A program made the translations under genes and the position numbers. Below the pieces are notes generated by a model. The model saw nothing but the letters and a program-made list of their open reading frames with translations, was not told the origin of the DNA and did no database searches. Source: Butyrivibrio sp. (GTDB lineage: Bacteria > Bacillota_A > Clostridia > Lachnospirales > Lachnospiraceae). From it: 20,835 nt of DNA. The stretch is taken from NCBI GenBank assembly GCA_017996845.1, contig JAGOGF010000032.1:1-20835 (forward strand). The letters run 5' to 3'. How positions within the stretch are numbered: position 1 is the stretch's first letter; the number at the start of each line of letters is the position of its first letter. Below are positions 7,273 to 15,712 of the stretch, piece after piece.

Positions 7273-9417
7273 TCAAAGCTCCTGAAGCGGTTTATTCAGT
7301 TCTTCCACTCCCGCGAGAACAAAACGCCCATTTAAAATAACCGGAATTACTGTCCCGTCTGCAGTTACAGCTGATACTTCTCCGAGTTCATCATATGGAA
7401 TGGTAATATCTGTATGACAGTTAAAATATGCCTTATCCGGATTCGTTTTGCGCAGATCGGATATTTCATTGGATCTTGCAATAATACGTTTTCCATCCGG
7501 ATTATATGTTATACCATCTTCCTCGTGCGAATAGCAGGTATCCCCCACCGCAAAATGCGGTCCCGTTTTTTCTGCTATCAGGATGGGAAGCTTGTCTGCA
7601 ATATCATATTTGCGTGCCATGACGTATGCCGTTGTATTGGTTCCGATTGCAAATTCGCCAAGCGGCAGCGTTTCATGATGAAACAGAATATTATCCTCAA
7701 TATATTTTTGATTTTCCTCTTCTGCTGCAAAATTTGAACAGGAATATCCGCAAATACAACCATCTGCAAAACGGATCTCGAGATTTCTGAATAATAACCC
7801 TTCCAGATATACCTGTGTAACATGCAATACACCTTCTGTCCCGCTCAGCTTTGGTGAAGTAAATACTTCTCCAACCGGGATATTAACATCCGCAACACAG
7901 TTTTCAAAATTGGTTTCATTCGCCGGATCTGAGAGTGCATGAAGTGCCACGCGCATCTGTGTATGGTTATCCCCCATTCCTTTGATCACACAATACTGTG
8001 CCTGATCAAGCGTATCAATGAGAATCTGCTGCATTCTCTGGTACAACTGATAATCCAGTGTATTGAGACGAATGGTTTCATCAAAGATTTCTTTATACTG
8101 AGAACCGATCTCAGGAACCGGAAATGCTATAATGGTAAAACTGCGTTCTTCTTCCGGAATGTACTCATTCTGGATCATTGCAGCCTGTCCCCGGTATTCG
8201 GAAAGCATTTTTTCCTGTACCTCTGACAGATGCACGGCATCCTTACTGATAACCGGAGAAAAAGGTTTTTCACCAAAAGTTTCTATTACAGCGGGTCCGC
8301 CAAAAACAGCTGCCTGTTCCCGGTACATTTCTCCGCCGCTGCGAATCGCTTCCAGCTTGCGATGCAGAAAATCCGGATTGATAAATAGCGCATCATCATC
8401 CTTATGGTCATAATCATACTGCTTATTCGGCGATGCACCAAAATATCCGTTTTTGCGTGTACTGTTTGCTGTATGGAACAGACTTGGAAGTGCACGATAA
8501 ACAGAAGACTGCAGCCCGATTTCCTCGAAGTTCCGCACAGCAAAACGTACCAACTGCTCAAACCCGAGACTATACCGTATACTTACAGTCTTCTTTTTAC
8601 GGATATCCTTACCGGTCGTTTCAAAACCGATACGATACCCTTCTGTATAAGTACGGGCAAGTACTGCAACTGCTTCCGGACTCATCAGATTCAGATGCCG
8701 TGCAGTATTCAGTTCATTGTCCGTAATATATTCACCAAACCGGTATAAATAGGTCAGATCATTGAGATCACTGTTCATGATCAGATCCCTTGCGTAGTCC
8801 TCATCAGGCGCTACCATCTGCCCAAATCTGAGCTGCCGTTCTTCTTCTGCATAATCACTGAAAAACCAATACAGAATCTGCTGCACGTTTTCAGTTGAAG
8901 GAATTTCCCCTTCCTCTGCACCACTGAATGCACCATATATCTCTAGAAAAAGCTCCATCCGAATGGTCATTTCCCTGATCTGGCACTCAAATGCATGCGG
9001 AATCAAACTGCGCATTTCATAATACAGACAGGCTAAAAGCTGCCCATATTTTCTGCCGAATATCTGAACAGCAACTACCGGATTTGCATATGATTTATCA
9101 TAATTCTCCGGGAGAATATCGGCATATAAGCGCTGATTCAGCTGTGAAAGTTCTTCCAGACTGCCTTTTCTGATTCCACCTTCACATGCCAACTGATATG
9201 TTTCATCCATCATCTGAAGAAATCCTGCGACAAAGTGAAAATATCTGTCATATTCTTCCACCGGCAAATGTTCCTGCTCAATTTCTCCAATTCTGCAGAC
9301 AGCAAGTGCATAACGCTCCTGTAACAGCTCCTGCTCTTCCTTCAGCCTGCTTTCCGTCAGCTTCTGTTCCTGAATTGCCATATCTGAAATAACCTTTCTC
9401 TCATCTTCTGTCAACAT
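7273..9417 (-). CDS. Large M29-type (aminopeptidase T/PepS-like) metallopeptidase with a roughly 350-residue N-terminal extension
   Basis: The 714-residue protein has the M29 metallopeptidase pattern in its C-terminal part: NIPVGEVFTSP (E517), LGEFAIG (E588), GPHFAVGD (H621), CYSH (Y629) and HTD (H668, D670). These match in order and rough spacing the two-metal ligands known for aminopeptidase T. M29 enzymes are usually about 400 residues, so the first 350 or so residues are extra; they are mostly charged and helical, without signal peptide or membrane segment, and I cannot assign them. The ATG at 9417 is chosen because it lies 2 bases after the stop of the small membrane protein upstream (TGAACATG); a 13-residue longer start would overlap that gene and has no Shine-Dalgarno. 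The location after pyrF-pyrE suggests co-transcription but not shared chemistry. The peptide substrate is unknown. Confidence 0.85.
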   Translation of the reverse strand: MLTEDERKVISDMAIQEQKLTESRLKEEQELLQERYALAVCRIGEIEQEHLPVEEYDRYFHFVAGFLQMMDETYQLACEGGIRKGSLEELSQLNQRLYADILPENYDKSYANPVVAVQIFGRKYGQLLACLYYEMRSLIPHAFECQIREMTIRMELFLEIYGAFSGAEEGEIPSTENVQQILYWFFSDYAEEERQLRFGQMVAPDEDYARDLIMNSDLNDLTYLYRFGEYITDNELNTARHLNLMSPEAVAVLARTYTEGYRIGFETTGKDIRKKKTVSIRYSLGFEQLVRFAVRNFEEIGLQSSVYRALPSLFHTANSTRKNGYFGASPNKQYDYDHKDDDALFINPDFLHRKLEAIRSGGEMYREQAAVFGGPAVIETFGEKPFSPVISKDAVHLSEVQEKMLSEYRGQAAMIQNEYIPEEERSFTIIAFPVPEIGSQYKEIFDETIRLNTLDYQLYQRMQQILIDTLDQAQYCVIKGMGDNHTQMRVALHALSDPANETNFENCVADVNIPVGEVFTSPKLSGTEGVLHVTQVYLEGLLFRNLEIRFADGCICGYSCSNFAAEEENQKYIEDNILFHHETLPLGEFAIGTNTTAYVMARKYDIADKLPILIAEKTGPHFAVGDTCYSHEEDGITYNPDGKRIIARSNEISDLRKTNPDKAYFNCHTDITIPYDELGEVSAVTADGTVIPVILNGRFVLAGVEELNKPLQEL

Positions 9418-9419
9418 GT

Positions 9420-9770
9420 TCAGACCAAACCAAGATATAAAATACCCGCAATGCATATAATAGCAAGCAAATTAAGCACTATTCCAAGATTGGGAAATAA
9501 TTTGAAAATATCTTTTTCCATTCTGGATATAATGCCCAACACAAGACCGCATATACTGTATACCAATGCAAGAATAACTGCAGCGGCATAATTTGCAGGT
9601 GCCTGTCCGCCTGCTTCAAATGTTTTCCGCACTGCTACATAAACTGTAACTGCAGCAATTATCCCGAGTACAGTGGCAAATATTCCTTTTTTCGGATGTT
9701 TGTTATCTGTGAAAATATAACGCCCTTTTCTTTTAGGCGGTTTTATCTTAACTCTAACTTTTAATTTCAT
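9420..9770 (-). CDS. Small membrane protein with about three transmembrane helices, unknown function
   Basis: The 116-residue protein has a very basic N-terminus (Lys/Arg-rich, residues 1-28). Three hydrophobic stretches follow: about 29-46, 62-82 and 94-115. The rule of positive-inside charge places the N-terminus in the cytoplasm. I recognise no catalytic motif; it resembles conserved hypothetical membrane proteins of Lachnospiraceae (possibly DUF6142, from memory and unverified). It starts 9 bases after the stop of the 50-residue protein and ends 2 bases before the M29 start, so the three genes are tightly linked. Confidence 0.8.
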   Translation of the reverse strand: MKLKVRVKIKPPKRKGRYIFTDNKHPKKGIFATVLGIIAAVTVYVAVRKTFEAGGQAPANYAAAVILALVYSICGLVLGIISRMEKDIFKLFPNLGIVLNLLAIICIAGILYLGLV

Positions 9771-9779
9771 GATGCACCA

Positions 9780-9932
9780 TCAGAATATGATCTTCTTGCG
9801 ACCGCTTAAAAGCTTTGCTCCGCTGATAATCAGCATCACACCTGTTGCAGTTCCTGCAACGATTGATATAATTCCAAATGCAATATTGATTGCGCCGGTG
9901 CTGCCCATCAGTTTGAATGTTTTTTCTTCCAT
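9780..9932 (-). CDS. Very small hydrophobic protein (50 residues), unknown function
   Basis: A polar N-terminus (MEEKTFKLMGSTG) is followed by a continuous hydrophobic stretch of about 28 residues and a basic end (SGRKKIIF), so it is a one-pass or hairpin membrane peptide. The ATG at 9932 is supported by GGAGAG ending 3 bases before it; an upstream extension to 9998 has no such site and would run into pyrE. It sits 31 bases after pyrE and 9 bases before the next small membrane gene. The good ribosome binding site and position in a tight gene row argue that it is real. I recognise no family. Confidence 0.65.
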   Translation of the reverse strand: MEEKTFKLMGSTGAINIAFGIISIVAGTATGVMLIISGAKLLSGRKKIIF

Positions 9933-9963
9933 ATGCTCTCCATTCCCCATGCTGAAATATTCT

Positions 9964-10641
9964 TCAGATGGCACCATATTCCTTATAATATGTATCAATT
10001 GCCTTTTTCATTTCTTTTCCAAGCAAAATCTCTCCGTCAATCGGACGATTGTACAGATAGGTCACAACATCCTGCATGGTAACAATAGCATGTGCTCCGA
10101 ATCCATATTTTTCATGAATCTCATCCAGTGCACTCTTGTCAGTGTCCTGACCCTTTTCCTGACGATTAAGAGAAACCATGAGTCCGACAAGATCAACATC
10201 TGCCTGATCCTGAATGATCGGAACCGTTTCCTCAATTGAAGCGCCTGATGTTGTAACATCCTCTATGATCAGAACGCGGTCACCATCTTTCAGCTTACTT
10301 CCCAAAAGAATCCCCTTGTCTCCGTGATCCTTGATCTCCTTACGATTCGCGCAATAGCGGATATCCCGTCCATATATCTCACTGATTGCCATTGTAGTTG
10401 CTACTGCAAGCGGAATTCCTTTATATGCAGGTCCGAACAACACGTCAAACTCAAAACCGAAAGTATCATGAATTGCCCTTGCATAATATTCTCCCAGCTT
10501 ACGAAGCTGTGTCCCTGTAACGTACGCTCCCGCATTCATGAAAAACGGAGACTTTCTACCGCTCTTAAGTGTGAAATCACCGAATTTCAGCACATTGCTG
10601 TCCACCATGAAATTAATGAATTCCTCTTTGTACTTCTCCAT
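9964..10641 (-). CDS. pyrE: Orotate phosphoribosyltransferase
   Basis: Makes orotidine 5'-phosphate from orotate and PRPP, step 5 of UMP synthesis. The 225-residue protein shows TLKSGRKSPFFMNAG near the N-terminus, the PYKG-like loop FGPAYKGIPLA, and the PRPP-binding motif RVLIIEDVTTSGASI. AAGGGG lies 7 bases before the ATG. A small GCCGG/CCGGC hairpin with a 6-base loop (10657-10672) sits just before that site. It follows pyrF by 70 bases; pyrK and pyrD, often between them in Clostridia, are absent. Confidence 0.97.
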   Translation of the reverse strand: MEKYKEEFINFMVDSNVLKFGDFTLKSGRKSPFFMNAGAYVTGTQLRKLGEYYARAIHDTFGFEFDVLFGPAYKGIPLAVATTMAISEIYGRDIRYCANRKEIKDHGDKGILLGSKLKDGDRVLIIEDVTTSGASIEETVPIIQDQADVDLVGLMVSLNRQEKGQDTDKSALDEIHEKYGFGAHAIVTMQDVVTYLYNRPIDGEILLGKEMKKAIDTYYKEYGAI

Positions 10642-10711
10642 TTCTGACCCCTTCTTGCCGGAACTGACCGGCGCTATATTTATTTCTTAAGGAAAAAGAA
10701 TAACCGGCATG

Positions 10712-11635
10712 TCACATATTCAGTGCATCCGAAATGTCTTTCTTCATATCCAGTACGGCAGTACGTGCCGCTTCTGCTATGCGATTTTCTCCATATTCTT
10801 CGTATTGACTGCTTTGCCAGGCAGCAATAATCCCTCTGGAAGAATTAACGATTGCTCCCAGACCATCCTCCTGAAAGAAATGCACCAGATCCGCACCTTT
10901 TCCGCCCTGTGCACCATATCCCGGTACCAGAATGAAAGCATGCGGCATGATTCTCCGAAGGACACGTCCCATTTCCGGATAGGTTGCTCCGACAACTGCA
11001 CCGACATTACTGTAGGATCCTTCCATGCACTGTGCTCCCCACTTTTCAACCTGTTCTCCGACAAGCTCATAGAGCGGTCTTCCGTCTACCATGCGATCCT
11101 GAAATTCTCCGCTGCTGGGATTGGAAGTTTTAACCAGAACAAAAATCCCCTTGTCTTCCTTTTTGCATACATCAATAAATGGCTGCACGCCATCTGATCC
11201 CAGATAGGGATTAACCGTTGCAAAGTCTTCATCAAAGCCTCTGCATACGGTTCCGGCAACCTTTGTGCTGCCCAGATGTCCCACAGCATATGCCTCTGAG
11301 GTAGATCCGATATCCCCGCGCTTGATGTCTCCGATTACGATCAGACCTTTTTCATGACAGTAATCCACTGTTTTTTGAAAAGTGATCAATCCTGGAATGC
11401 CGAATTGTTCATACATGGCAATCTGCGGTTTAACTGCAGGAACCAGATCATACACCCCGTCAATAATTTCTTTATTAAATTCCCAGAGGGCCTGCGCCGC
11501 TCCTTCTGCCGTTTCTCCATATTCGCTGTATGTCTTCTCGGTAATCCGCTGCGGAATAAATGACAATTTGGGATCAAGTCCTACTGCAATCGGAGCCTGT
11601 GTTTTCTGAATCGCACTGACCAATTTCTGAATCAT
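10712..11635 (-). CDS. pyrF: Orotidine 5'-phosphate decarboxylase, long (type 2) form
   Basis: Decarboxylates OMP to UMP, the last step of UMP synthesis. The 307-residue length and APIAVGLDPKLSFIP start fit the long PyrF subfamily, not the 230-residue E. coli type. The catalytic DxKxxD set is in VIGDIKRGDIGSTSEAY, and PGYGAQGGKGAD supplies the phosphate-binding loop. The ATG at 11635 is chosen because AAAGGA lies about 8 bases before it and the protein then begins MIQKLVSAI like its relatives; an ATG at 11656 adds 7 residues. It is the first gene of the apparent pyrF-pyrE-small membrane proteins-M29 transcript. Confidence 0.96.
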   Translation of the reverse strand: MIQKLVSAIQKTQAPIAVGLDPKLSFIPQRITEKTYSEYGETAEGAAQALWEFNKEIIDGVYDLVPAVKPQIAMYEQFGIPGLITFQKTVDYCHEKGLIVIGDIKRGDIGSTSEAYAVGHLGSTKVAGTVCRGFDEDFATVNPYLGSDGVQPFIDVCKKEDKGIFVLVKTSNPSSGEFQDRMVDGRPLYELVGEQVEKWGAQCMEGSYSNVGAVVGATYPEMGRVLRRIMPHAFILVPGYGAQGGKGADLVHFFQEDGLGAIVNSSRGIIAAWQSSQYEEYGENRIAEAARTAVLDMKKDISDALNM

Positions 11636-11682
11636 ATGTTTTTTTCCTTTGCTCATAATATACCGATTTTATTACTTCCCCT

Positions 11683-11710
11683 ATACTACCATAAAATCAG
11701 AAAATGTCAC
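11683..11710 (-). promoter_or_regulatory. Probable promoter of the pyrF-pyrE transcript
   Basis: On the minus strand GTGACA (11710-11705), a 16-base spacer and TAGTAT (11688-11683) lie 48 bases before the pyrF start. Both boxes are near consensus. No PyrR binding-loop attenuator is visible in the short leader. Confidence 0.45.
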
Positions 11711-11721
11711 ATATAATATAT

Positions 11722-11747
11722 AAAAAAGTGACGCTTTTATAAAAGCG
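11722..11747 (-). terminator. Probable terminator of cls, overlapping its stop codon
   Basis: A perfect 16-base palindrome, CGCTTTTATAAAAGCG (11732-11747), contains the cls stop codon and is followed on the minus strand by TCACTTTTTT. The stem is AT-rich and 4 bases separate it from the T tract, so it may be weak. Confidence 0.4.
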
Positions 11748-13305
11748 GTGCAAACAGTCGCAAAATGCACTGAATAATACGGAGCGGCAGCTTTCTGCGA
11801 TATCTGTAATATCCCGTAACCTCTGCTGACTGCAGGAACATTCTGTCAAAGTCTTCACGGATTTCACGGATTGCTTTACACCCATACAAAAGACACCCGT
11901 TTTCAAAATGCAGATACAGACTTCTGAAATCCAGATTGATCGTACCGACCGTAGCGATTGTATCATCTGAGACACACATCTTGGCATGGCAGAACCCCGG
12001 TGTGTACTCATATATTTTCACACCGTTACGACACAGACTGCTGTAGTAGGATCTGGTGACCTGATATATGATCTTCTTGTCCGGAACTCCCGGTGTGATG
12101 ATCCTTACATCCACGCCCCGTCTGGCTGCCTGTGAGAATTCCCGCCCCATTTCATCTGTAATTACAAGATAGGGCGTGATAAAGTAACAATATTTTTTGG
12201 CATTTTTGAGAATATCCATATAAACATTCTCGCCTACATGATCAGCATCCAGGGGGCTGTCTGCATACGGCTGAACATACCCGCTTTCCAATGCACGATG
12301 TGATGGTTCGGGCAGATATCTGTCAAAACTGACATCATCAATGTCTGAATCTCTGACTGCATTCCACATCTCCAGAAAAGTGATGGTGAGGCTCCTGACC
12401 GCATCTCCCTCCAGTCTGATTCCGGTATCCTTCCAATATCCATATGGCTGTGTCACATGAAAATATTCATTTGCCAGGTTGTATCCGCCTGTAAATCCAA
12501 CTTTTCCGTCAATTACCGTAATTTTACGGTGATCCCTGTTATTCATGAAAATATTCATAATCGGTACAATCGGATTAAATACTCTGCACCGGATCCCCAG
12601 TTCCTTCATCCGGTCGATAAAACCAGGATCAATAAAGCCGATGCTTCCGATATCATCATAGAATAATCTGACTTCAACGCCTTCCCCTGCCTTCCTGGCA
12701 AGAATATCACGAATCAGTGCAAAAGACTCTGCGTCCTCAATCGCATGGTATTCCATAAAAATAAACTTTTCAGCTCTGCTTAAATCTGCAAGCTGCGCCT
12801 GCAAACCCTGCGCGGCATCCGGATAATAAGTAATATCCGTATTGCTGTAAACCGGATAATGTGCATATTTCCATACATATCTGGCCTGATTGGCAATGGA
12901 CAGATCCCGCTCCTCCAGTAAATGAAAAACTGCATCATTTTGCGGTAAAAAAGGGAAAAGCTGCTGATCAATCCGTTCGAATCTGGCTGCCATCTTTCTG
13001 GTCGTGTTTGGTCTGCCCATGAGTGCATACAGGCATAGTCCGATTACCGGAAAGACCAGAATCAGCATAATCCAGGGAAGCTTAAATGCAGAATTCACGT
13101 GTCTGCCATATATCCCCAATACCACAATCAGCGCCAGAATTTTTGTCAGAGATGCGATCAGTGCGCTGTAGTCATTTACCCTGATCACAACAAGCACCAT
13201 CCACCATACCTGTAATATTACCAGAAGCGTCACTGCTGCAAGTCTGCTGACACTGTTTTTGACATTGGATTTCTGCTCCGTGCGCATATGCTGTGCTTTC
13301 GACAT
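11737..13305 (-). CDS. cls: Cardiolipin synthase (phospholipase D superfamily)
   Basis: Membrane enzyme that condenses two phosphatidylglycerol molecules into cardiolipin and glycerol. The 522-residue length is usual for Firmicutes Cls. Two to three N-terminal transmembrane helices span residues 21-97. The two HKD motifs are complete: H259-R-K261-I-T-V-I-D266 followed by GFTGGYN, and H440-A-K442-M-C-V-S-D447 followed by TINLDFRSL. GGGAGG lies 6 bases before the ATG at 13305, which supports the first of two Mets. It is transcribed divergently from the YczE-like gene. I cannot tell whether it is the only Cls of the cell. Confidence 0.95.
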   Translation of the reverse strand: MSKAQHMRTEQKSNVKNSVSRLAAVTLLVILQVWWMVLVVIRVNDYSALIASLTKILALIVVLGIYGRHVNSAFKLPWIMLILVFPVIGLCLYALMGRPNTTRKMAARFERIDQQLFPFLPQNDAVFHLLEERDLSIANQARYVWKYAHYPVYSNTDITYYPDAAQGLQAQLADLSRAEKFIFMEYHAIEDAESFALIRDILARKAGEGVEVRLFYDDIGSIGFIDPGFIDRMKELGIRCRVFNPIVPIMNIFMNNRDHRKITVIDGKVGFTGGYNLANEYFHVTQPYGYWKDTGIRLEGDAVRSLTITFLEMWNAVRDSDIDDVSFDRYLPEPSHRALESGYVQPYADSPLDADHVGENVYMDILKNAKKYCYFITPYLVITDEMGREFSQAARRGVDVRIITPGVPDKKIIYQVTRSYYSSLCRNGVKIYEYTPGFCHAKMCVSDDTIATVGTINLDFRSLYLHFENGCLLYGCKAIREIREDFDRMFLQSAEVTGYYRYRRKLPLRIIQCILRLFAPLL

Positions 13306-13419
13306 GATGCCTCCCTATTAAGCATATTATTTTCAAAAAAAATTATATACAGTATACCATATTCCCAAAAAAGTTTATAATAGGAAGACTGAACCTAAAA
13401 GAAAGCATGAGGCAAACGA
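13306..13419. promoter_or_regulatory. Divergent promoter region between cls and the YczE-like gene
   Basis: The 114-base AT-rich gap must hold promoters for both directions. On the plus strand TATAAT lies at 13376-13381 with only a poor -35 candidate. On the minus strand GTATATAATT (around 13341-13350) gives a TATAAT box with a TTGGGA-like element 15 bases upstream. No operator is obvious. Confidence 0.4.
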
Positions 13420-14064
13420 ATGAATCTGAAAAAATATCTGACTCCGGCATTTGGCAAAAAACTGATTATTGTACTGGTATCTGTACTTTGCATGGGATTT
13501 TTCCTGTCTTTCCTGATCGATGTTGATCTTGGAACGGATCCCTGCACCTTTATGAATATCACCCTTTCGAGTGATCTGGGTTTTTCCTTTGGAAACTGGC
13601 AGCTTATGATCAATGCAGTACTGCTGATTTTTGTTTTGATCGCCGGTCGCAGGCTGATCGGAGTCGGTACAATTGCAAATATGGTATTGATCGGTTATGT
13701 GGCTGATTTCTGCCGCTCCCTTTGGAGCCGTTATCTGCCTGATTATCTTTTTACACGGGAACCCTACCGCGCTGGCGTATTTGCAATCGCACTTTTCTTT
13801 TTCATTGTCAGTGCTTCTTTTTATATGAATTCTGAAATGGGACTTGCTCCCTATGATGCAACCTGCGCCATTATCGGAAAATGGCTGCCGAAAATCCCTT
13901 TTCATTTTGTCCGGATCGCCTATGATCTCACAGCCATCCTGGTCGGTATTCTCGCAGGGGGCCGCCCGAATGTCGGTACCATTGTCATGGCTGTTACGCT
14001 TGGCCCCATGATTACCTTTGTAGGCAGATATATGACACGTTTTCTGCATCCGCAGGAAAACTGA
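13420..14064 (+). CDS. YczE/YyaS/YitT-like integral membrane protein
   Basis: The 214-residue protein is the only plus-strand gene. It has about five hydrophobic helices (near residues 15-34, 58-78, 80-98, 118-138 and 166-205) and two related halves: DLGTDPCTFMNITLS and MGLAPYDATCAII both carry the G-x-x-P/D-P-x-D/T pattern placed after a helix, a hallmark of the YczE/YitT family. Its function in the family is not established; transport has been proposed. TGAGG lies 8 bases before the ATG. A strong bidirectional terminator follows its stop by 18 bases. Confidence 0.85.
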   Translation: MNLKKYLTPAFGKKLIIVLVSVLCMGFFLSFLIDVDLGTDPCTFMNITLSSDLGFSFGNWQLMINAVLLIFVLIAGRRLIGVGTIANMVLIGYVADFCRSLWSRYLPDYLFTREPYRAGVFAIALFFFIVSASFYMNSEMGLAPYDATCAIIGKWLPKIPFHFVRIAYDLTAILVGILAGGRPNVGTIVMAVTLGPMITFVGRYMTRFLHPQEN

Positions 14065-14082
14065 TTCTTCTATGACTTTTTT

Positions 14083-14131
14083 CTATAAAAACGGAGTCTG
14101 CATTCATATCTGGCAGACTCCGTTTTTATAG
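14083..14131. terminator. Bidirectional intrinsic terminator with a perfect 19-bp stem
   Basis: The arms 14083-14101 and 14113-14131 are exact reverse complements around an 11-base loop. Each arm carries an A5 tract on its outer half, so the stem gives a T5 tract in either direction. It lies between the converging YczE-like and hydrogenase genes and should end both transcripts. Confidence 0.9.
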
Positions 14132-14173
14132 GAAAGAAAAAGCCAATCAAATTCTTATATCTGAAACCGATTT

Positions 14174-15712
14174 TCAGATGTCGCTGTCTTTCTTCTCTTT
14201 TATTTTTTTCTTTTTGGTTGATGTTTTTACAACTACGGGATCCAGATGTCCGTCTCTGTGCATGGAAAAATCATGCATCGGATAATTTTTCAGATTTTCC
14301 AGCACCTTTCGATCATCTGCCTTTGCAAAAAGTGTTGTTCTGGCCTTCGTTAATTCTGCTTCTGTCTTATGTCTGGATGGCCCGCCAAGGCATCCGCCAG
14401 GGCATATCATTCCTTCCACAAAATCCTCCTGCAGTTTGCCGCTGTGCAACAGTAGCATCGTCTTCTTACACTCTGCTCCTCCTGCACTGTGCAGCAGTTT
14501 GATTTCTGAAGTATCTTCTCCTTTTTCCTGCATGCATTCCACCACTGCATTTGCAACCCCGCCGCTGACAGCAAATCGTTTTCCCCACAGAGAAGCCTCC
14601 TGATAAGGTTTCTCAGCAGGTTCAAATTCCAGGTCTTTTGAACGCATCAGTGCAAAAAGTTCTCCAAAGGTAATCGCATAATCTGCATTGTCCGGTATGG
14701 AAATATCCAGCGCTTCTGCTTTTTTGGCAATACATGGTCCGATAAAAACAGTTACACATCCCGGATGTGTCAGTTTAAGATAACGGGAAATGGCACACAT
14801 GGGTGAAACCGTGGATGACATATTATTCTCGTATATATCGGGAAAATGCTTACGCAGCAGATTTACAAAAGCAGGGCAGCAGGATGTGGTCATTTTTTTA
14901 CCCTGCTGATAAGCCTCCGTCCATTCCTCAGCCTCGTATGCTGCCGTCATATCTCCTCCAAGCCCTACTTCCACCATATCCGAAAAGCCCAGTTTCATCA
15001 GTGTACTCCTGACAGCCGCCATCGTGATATTATCGCCATACTGCCCTTCTATCGATGGCGCACACATGGCGATCACTTCTTTTCCTGCCAGTATATTTTC
15101 AATAATCGGAACCAGATATGTTTTGGAACCGATCGCACCAAACGGACAGGAATGAATACAATGTCCGCACTGAATACATTTGCTGTCATCAATTCTGCAC
15201 AATCCGTTTTCATCATAAGTAATTGCATTTACCGGACACACCTTTTTACAGGGGCGTTCCAGATGGACAATTGCACCATATGGACATGCTTTTGCACACA
15301 TCCCGCATTCCTTACACTTCTGCGCATCAATGTGCATCCGTACAATTCCTTTTGATATTGCATCAAAATGGCAGGAATTAAGACATGCCTTTCCCATACA
15401 GAAACGGCAGTTATCCGTTACGGAATATGCGGAAATCGGGCATTCATCACAGGCTGCATTGATTACCTGAACGACATTTCCGGAATCTGGATGCTCCGCT
15501 GTATTCTGTCCGCAGGCAAGCCGTATTCTCTGTCTGACAATTTCCCTTTCCTTATAGATACAGCAGCGAAATTCCGGTTTGGGTCCCGGAATAATCTGAT
15601 ATACCAGCTGCTCTCTTGTTTCTTCGTTCAGATTGCTATTCCAGGCTAATCTGCAGACTTCTTCCATAACTTTGTGTTTCAGGCTGATAATACCTTCATC
15701 ATTTGTTATCAT
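14174..15712 (-). CDS. Monomeric [FeFe] hydrogenase with N-terminal iron-sulfur domains
   Basis: A 512-residue cytoplasmic hydrogenase, either evolving or taking up H2 with ferredoxin-like electron carriers, or sensing it. The catalytic H-cluster motifs are complete: TSCCPAF (C278, C279), GPCIAKKAE (C327) and MICPGGCLGG (C437, C441). N-terminal cysteines include C133-x2-C136-x2-C139-x3-C143, C155/C159 and C179-x2-C182-x2-C185-x3-C189, which fit two [4Fe-4S] ferredoxin clusters. A further Cys-rich stretch at 88-114 (C88, C91, C102, C105, C110, C114) may hold another. GPC in place of MPC and PAF in place of PGW resemble the group B enzymes of Clostridia and Bacteroides. The end is very Lys-rich. 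The ATG at 15712 overlaps the ATPase stop as ATGA; a TTG would add 7 residues. No maturase (HydE/F/G) is in the window. Confidence 0.93.
   Translation of the reverse strand: MITNDEGIISLKHKVMEEVCRLAWNSNLNEETREQLVYQIIPGPKPEFRCCIYKEREIVRQRIRLACGQNTAEHPDSGNVVQVINAACDECPISAYSVTDNCRFCMGKACLNSCHFDAISKGIVRMHIDAQKCKECGMCAKACPYGAIVHLERPCKKVCPVNAITYDENGLCRIDDSKCIQCGHCIHSCPFGAIGSKTYLVPIIENILAGKEVIAMCAPSIEGQYGDNITMAAVRSTLMKLGFSDMVEVGLGGDMTAAYEAEEWTEAYQQGKKMTTSCCPAFVNLLRKHFPDIYENNMSSTVSPMCAISRYLKLTHPGCVTVFIGPCIAKKAEALDISIPDNADYAITFGELFALMRSKDLEFEPAEKPYQEASLWGKRFAVSGGVANAVVECMQEKGEDTSEIKLLHSAGGAECKKTMLLLHSGKLQEDFVEGMICPGGCLGGPSRHKTEAELTKARTTLFAKADDRKVLENLKNYPMHDFSMHRDGHLDPVVVKTSTKKKKIKEKKDSDI

Noticed and set aside
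13375..14049. Minus-strand open frame of 224 codons opposite the YczE-like gene
   Set aside because: The plus-strand product has clear membrane helices and family motifs; the minus-strand one is a polar, low-quality sequence overlapping a promoter region.
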